Shown: piece after piece, positions 23,561 through 24,093 of the stretch
How the letters are laid out: every line of letters starts with the position of its first letter
How positions within the stretch are numbered: the stretch's first letter is position 1
Assembly (NCBI GenBank): GCA_937900135.1
Contig: CALCDJ010000037.1
Location: forward strand, 1-24,093
DNA: 24,093 nt
Reading direction: 5' to 3'
From: an uncultured Blautia sp.
Lineage (GTDB): Bacteria > Bacillota > Clostridia > Lachnospirales > Lachnospiraceae
Notes under the pieces: model-generated
Seen by the model: the letters and a program-made list of their open reading frames with translations, nothing else
Databases searched by the model: none
Told to the model about the DNA's origin: nothing
Made by a program: the position numbers and the translations under genes

Positions 23561-23571
23561 TTAAGTATAAT
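23543..23571 (+). promoter_or_regulatory. tRNA-Ser promoter
   Basis: An exact consensus: TTGACA (23543-23548), 17 bases, TATAAT (23566-23571). The -35 sits inside the terminator hairpin. The predicted start near 23578 leaves about 57 bases of 5' leader before the tRNA. Confidence 0.85.
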
Positions 23572-23634
23572 CATTAATGCGCTTTGAAAAAAAGCACACT
23601 CCAAATTGAATAAGAAATATGAAGTTCGGAGTCT

Positions 23635-23722
23635 GGAGAAGTACTCAAGAGGCCGAAGAGGTGCCCCTGCTAAGGGTATAGGTCGCTAACGCGGCGCGAG
23701 GGTTCAAATCCCTCCTTCTCCG
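23635..23722 (+). tRNA. tRNA-Ser (GCT anticodon)
   Basis: Class II tRNA of 88 bases. The acceptor GGAGAAG (23635-23641) pairs with CTTCTCC (23715-23721), with discriminator G at 23722. The anticodon loop CTGCTAA gives GCT, reading AGC and AGT serine codons. A long variable arm (GTCGC-TAAC-GCGGC) and the T arm GAGGGTTCAAATCCCTC are present. CCA is not encoded. It lies just upstream of a rRNA operon with its own consensus promoter. Confidence 0.95.
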
Positions 23723-23774
23723 TTTCATTTTTAAAAAACTTTGAAAAAAGATTTTTAAAAAATAAAAAAAGGTG

Positions 23775-23803
23775 TTGACAAAGTTTTGAAAGTATGATAA
23801 ATT
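23775..23803 (+). promoter_or_regulatory. rRNA operon promoter P1
   Basis: TTGACA (23775-23780), 17 bases and TAAATT (23798-23803) with a TGA extension before it. An A-tract (23764-23770) lies immediately upstream. The -35 is 91 bases before that of the second promoter, similar to tandem rrn promoters of Firmicutes. Confidence 0.65.
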
Positions 23804-23865
23804 AAACGAGTTGCCGACATCAACAACATATTAAAAAATATCTCGAAAAAACTTGAAAAAAGTTC

Positions 23866-23894
23866 TTGACAGATAAAAAGAGATGTGGTAATAT
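23866..23894 (+). promoter_or_regulatory. rRNA operon promoter P2
   Basis: TTGACA (23866-23871), 17 bases and TAATAT (23889-23894), preceded by three A-tracts. The predicted start near 23901 places a GAGA-tetraloop hairpin at the very 5' end of the rRNA precursor. Confidence 0.8.
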
Positions 23895-24046
23895 AAACAA
23901 GCTGTCGAGAGACAGAAAACCTTGATAACTAAACAGTGAAACACATACGATTCTCGAAAATTCTTTTACATTCAAAGAACGGTTCGAAGAACCAAAAACA
24001 GTAAAACGAGAGATAGCTAGTAGTTATCTTGAGTGTATCAAACATT

Positions 24047-24093
<47 letters not shown>

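Larger units (their letters stand above)
23723..24046 (+). other. rRNA operon promoter and leader region
   Basis: These 324 bases hold no protein gene. They contain A-tracts at 23733, 23744, 23757 and 23764 before the first rRNA promoter and at 23833, 23846 and 23856 before the second, spaced roughly by a helical turn and likely UP-element-like. The leader starts with a CTGTC-GAGA-GACAG hairpin (23902-23915), then TTGATAACTAAACAGTGA (from 23922), in the place of the boxA-like element of Firmicutes rRNA leaders, and a GGTTC-GAA-GAACC hairpin (23983-23995). No strong terminator separates the tRNA from this region. Confidence 0.75.

Noticed and set aside
23775..23798. TTGACA paired with TATGAT (23793-23798) as rRNA P1
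   Set aside because: The spacer would be 12 bases; TAAATT at 23798 gives the proper 17.

Overview
The window reads as a core-chromosome segment of a low-GC Gram-positive anaerobe of the class Clostridia, most likely family Lachnospiraceae (genus not decided). The grounds are GGAGG-type ribosome binding sites, the holB-ricT-trmN6-rsmI cluster typical of Firmicutes, a SAM-I riboswitch before metK, a two-subunit Fe-S fumarase, a CBS/DRTGG family II pyrophosphatase and a Lachnospiraceae-like 16S 5' end. There is no transposase, integrase, phage gene, CRISPR array, toxin-antitoxin pair or recognisable defence system.

Layout. 1-500: a small secreted DUF1002-like protein. 774-1424, minus strand: the small alarmone synthetase RelQ, divergent from an S1-domain protein (1673-2578) that leads a short run with a regulated pyrophosphatase (2602-4272) and a flavin reductase (4294-4869). 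4930-6902: a shikimate-kinase-like gene and murA, each with its own extended -10 promoter. 6912-8404: promoter, SAM-I riboswitch with intrinsic terminator, metK and its terminator. 8526-12452: a histidine kinase, response regulator, PLP decarboxylase and guanylate-kinase-like protein, tightly packed. 12551-16030: holB, ricT, trmN6 and rsmI, partly resembling the B. subtilis yaaO-tmk-holB-yaaT-yabB-rsmI region. 16180-21223: gyrB, gyrA and a lipoprotein whose start overlaps the gyrA stop. 21310-23449: two fumarase subunits and an acyltransferase joined by ATGA overlaps. 23535-24093: a terminator fused to a promoter, tRNA-Ser(GCT), two tandem rRNA promoters and the first bases of 16S rRNA.

The genes serve basic growth functions: translation and rRNA modification, DNA topology and replication, peptidoglycan precursors, methionine/SAM, pyrophosphate and alarmone turnover, and phospholipid synthesis. 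Protein-gene promoters mostly carry a TGn extended -10 with a weak -35, whereas the stable-RNA promoters have exact TTGACA -35 boxes.

I did not find a convincing undescribed system. The best leads are small: a terminator whose hairpin contains the -35 of the next promoter, a shikimate-kinase homologue with changed substrate-site residues, a guanylate-kinase-like protein where tmk usually lies, leader hairpins before relQ, murA and gyrB, and the gyrA-coupled lipoprotein.
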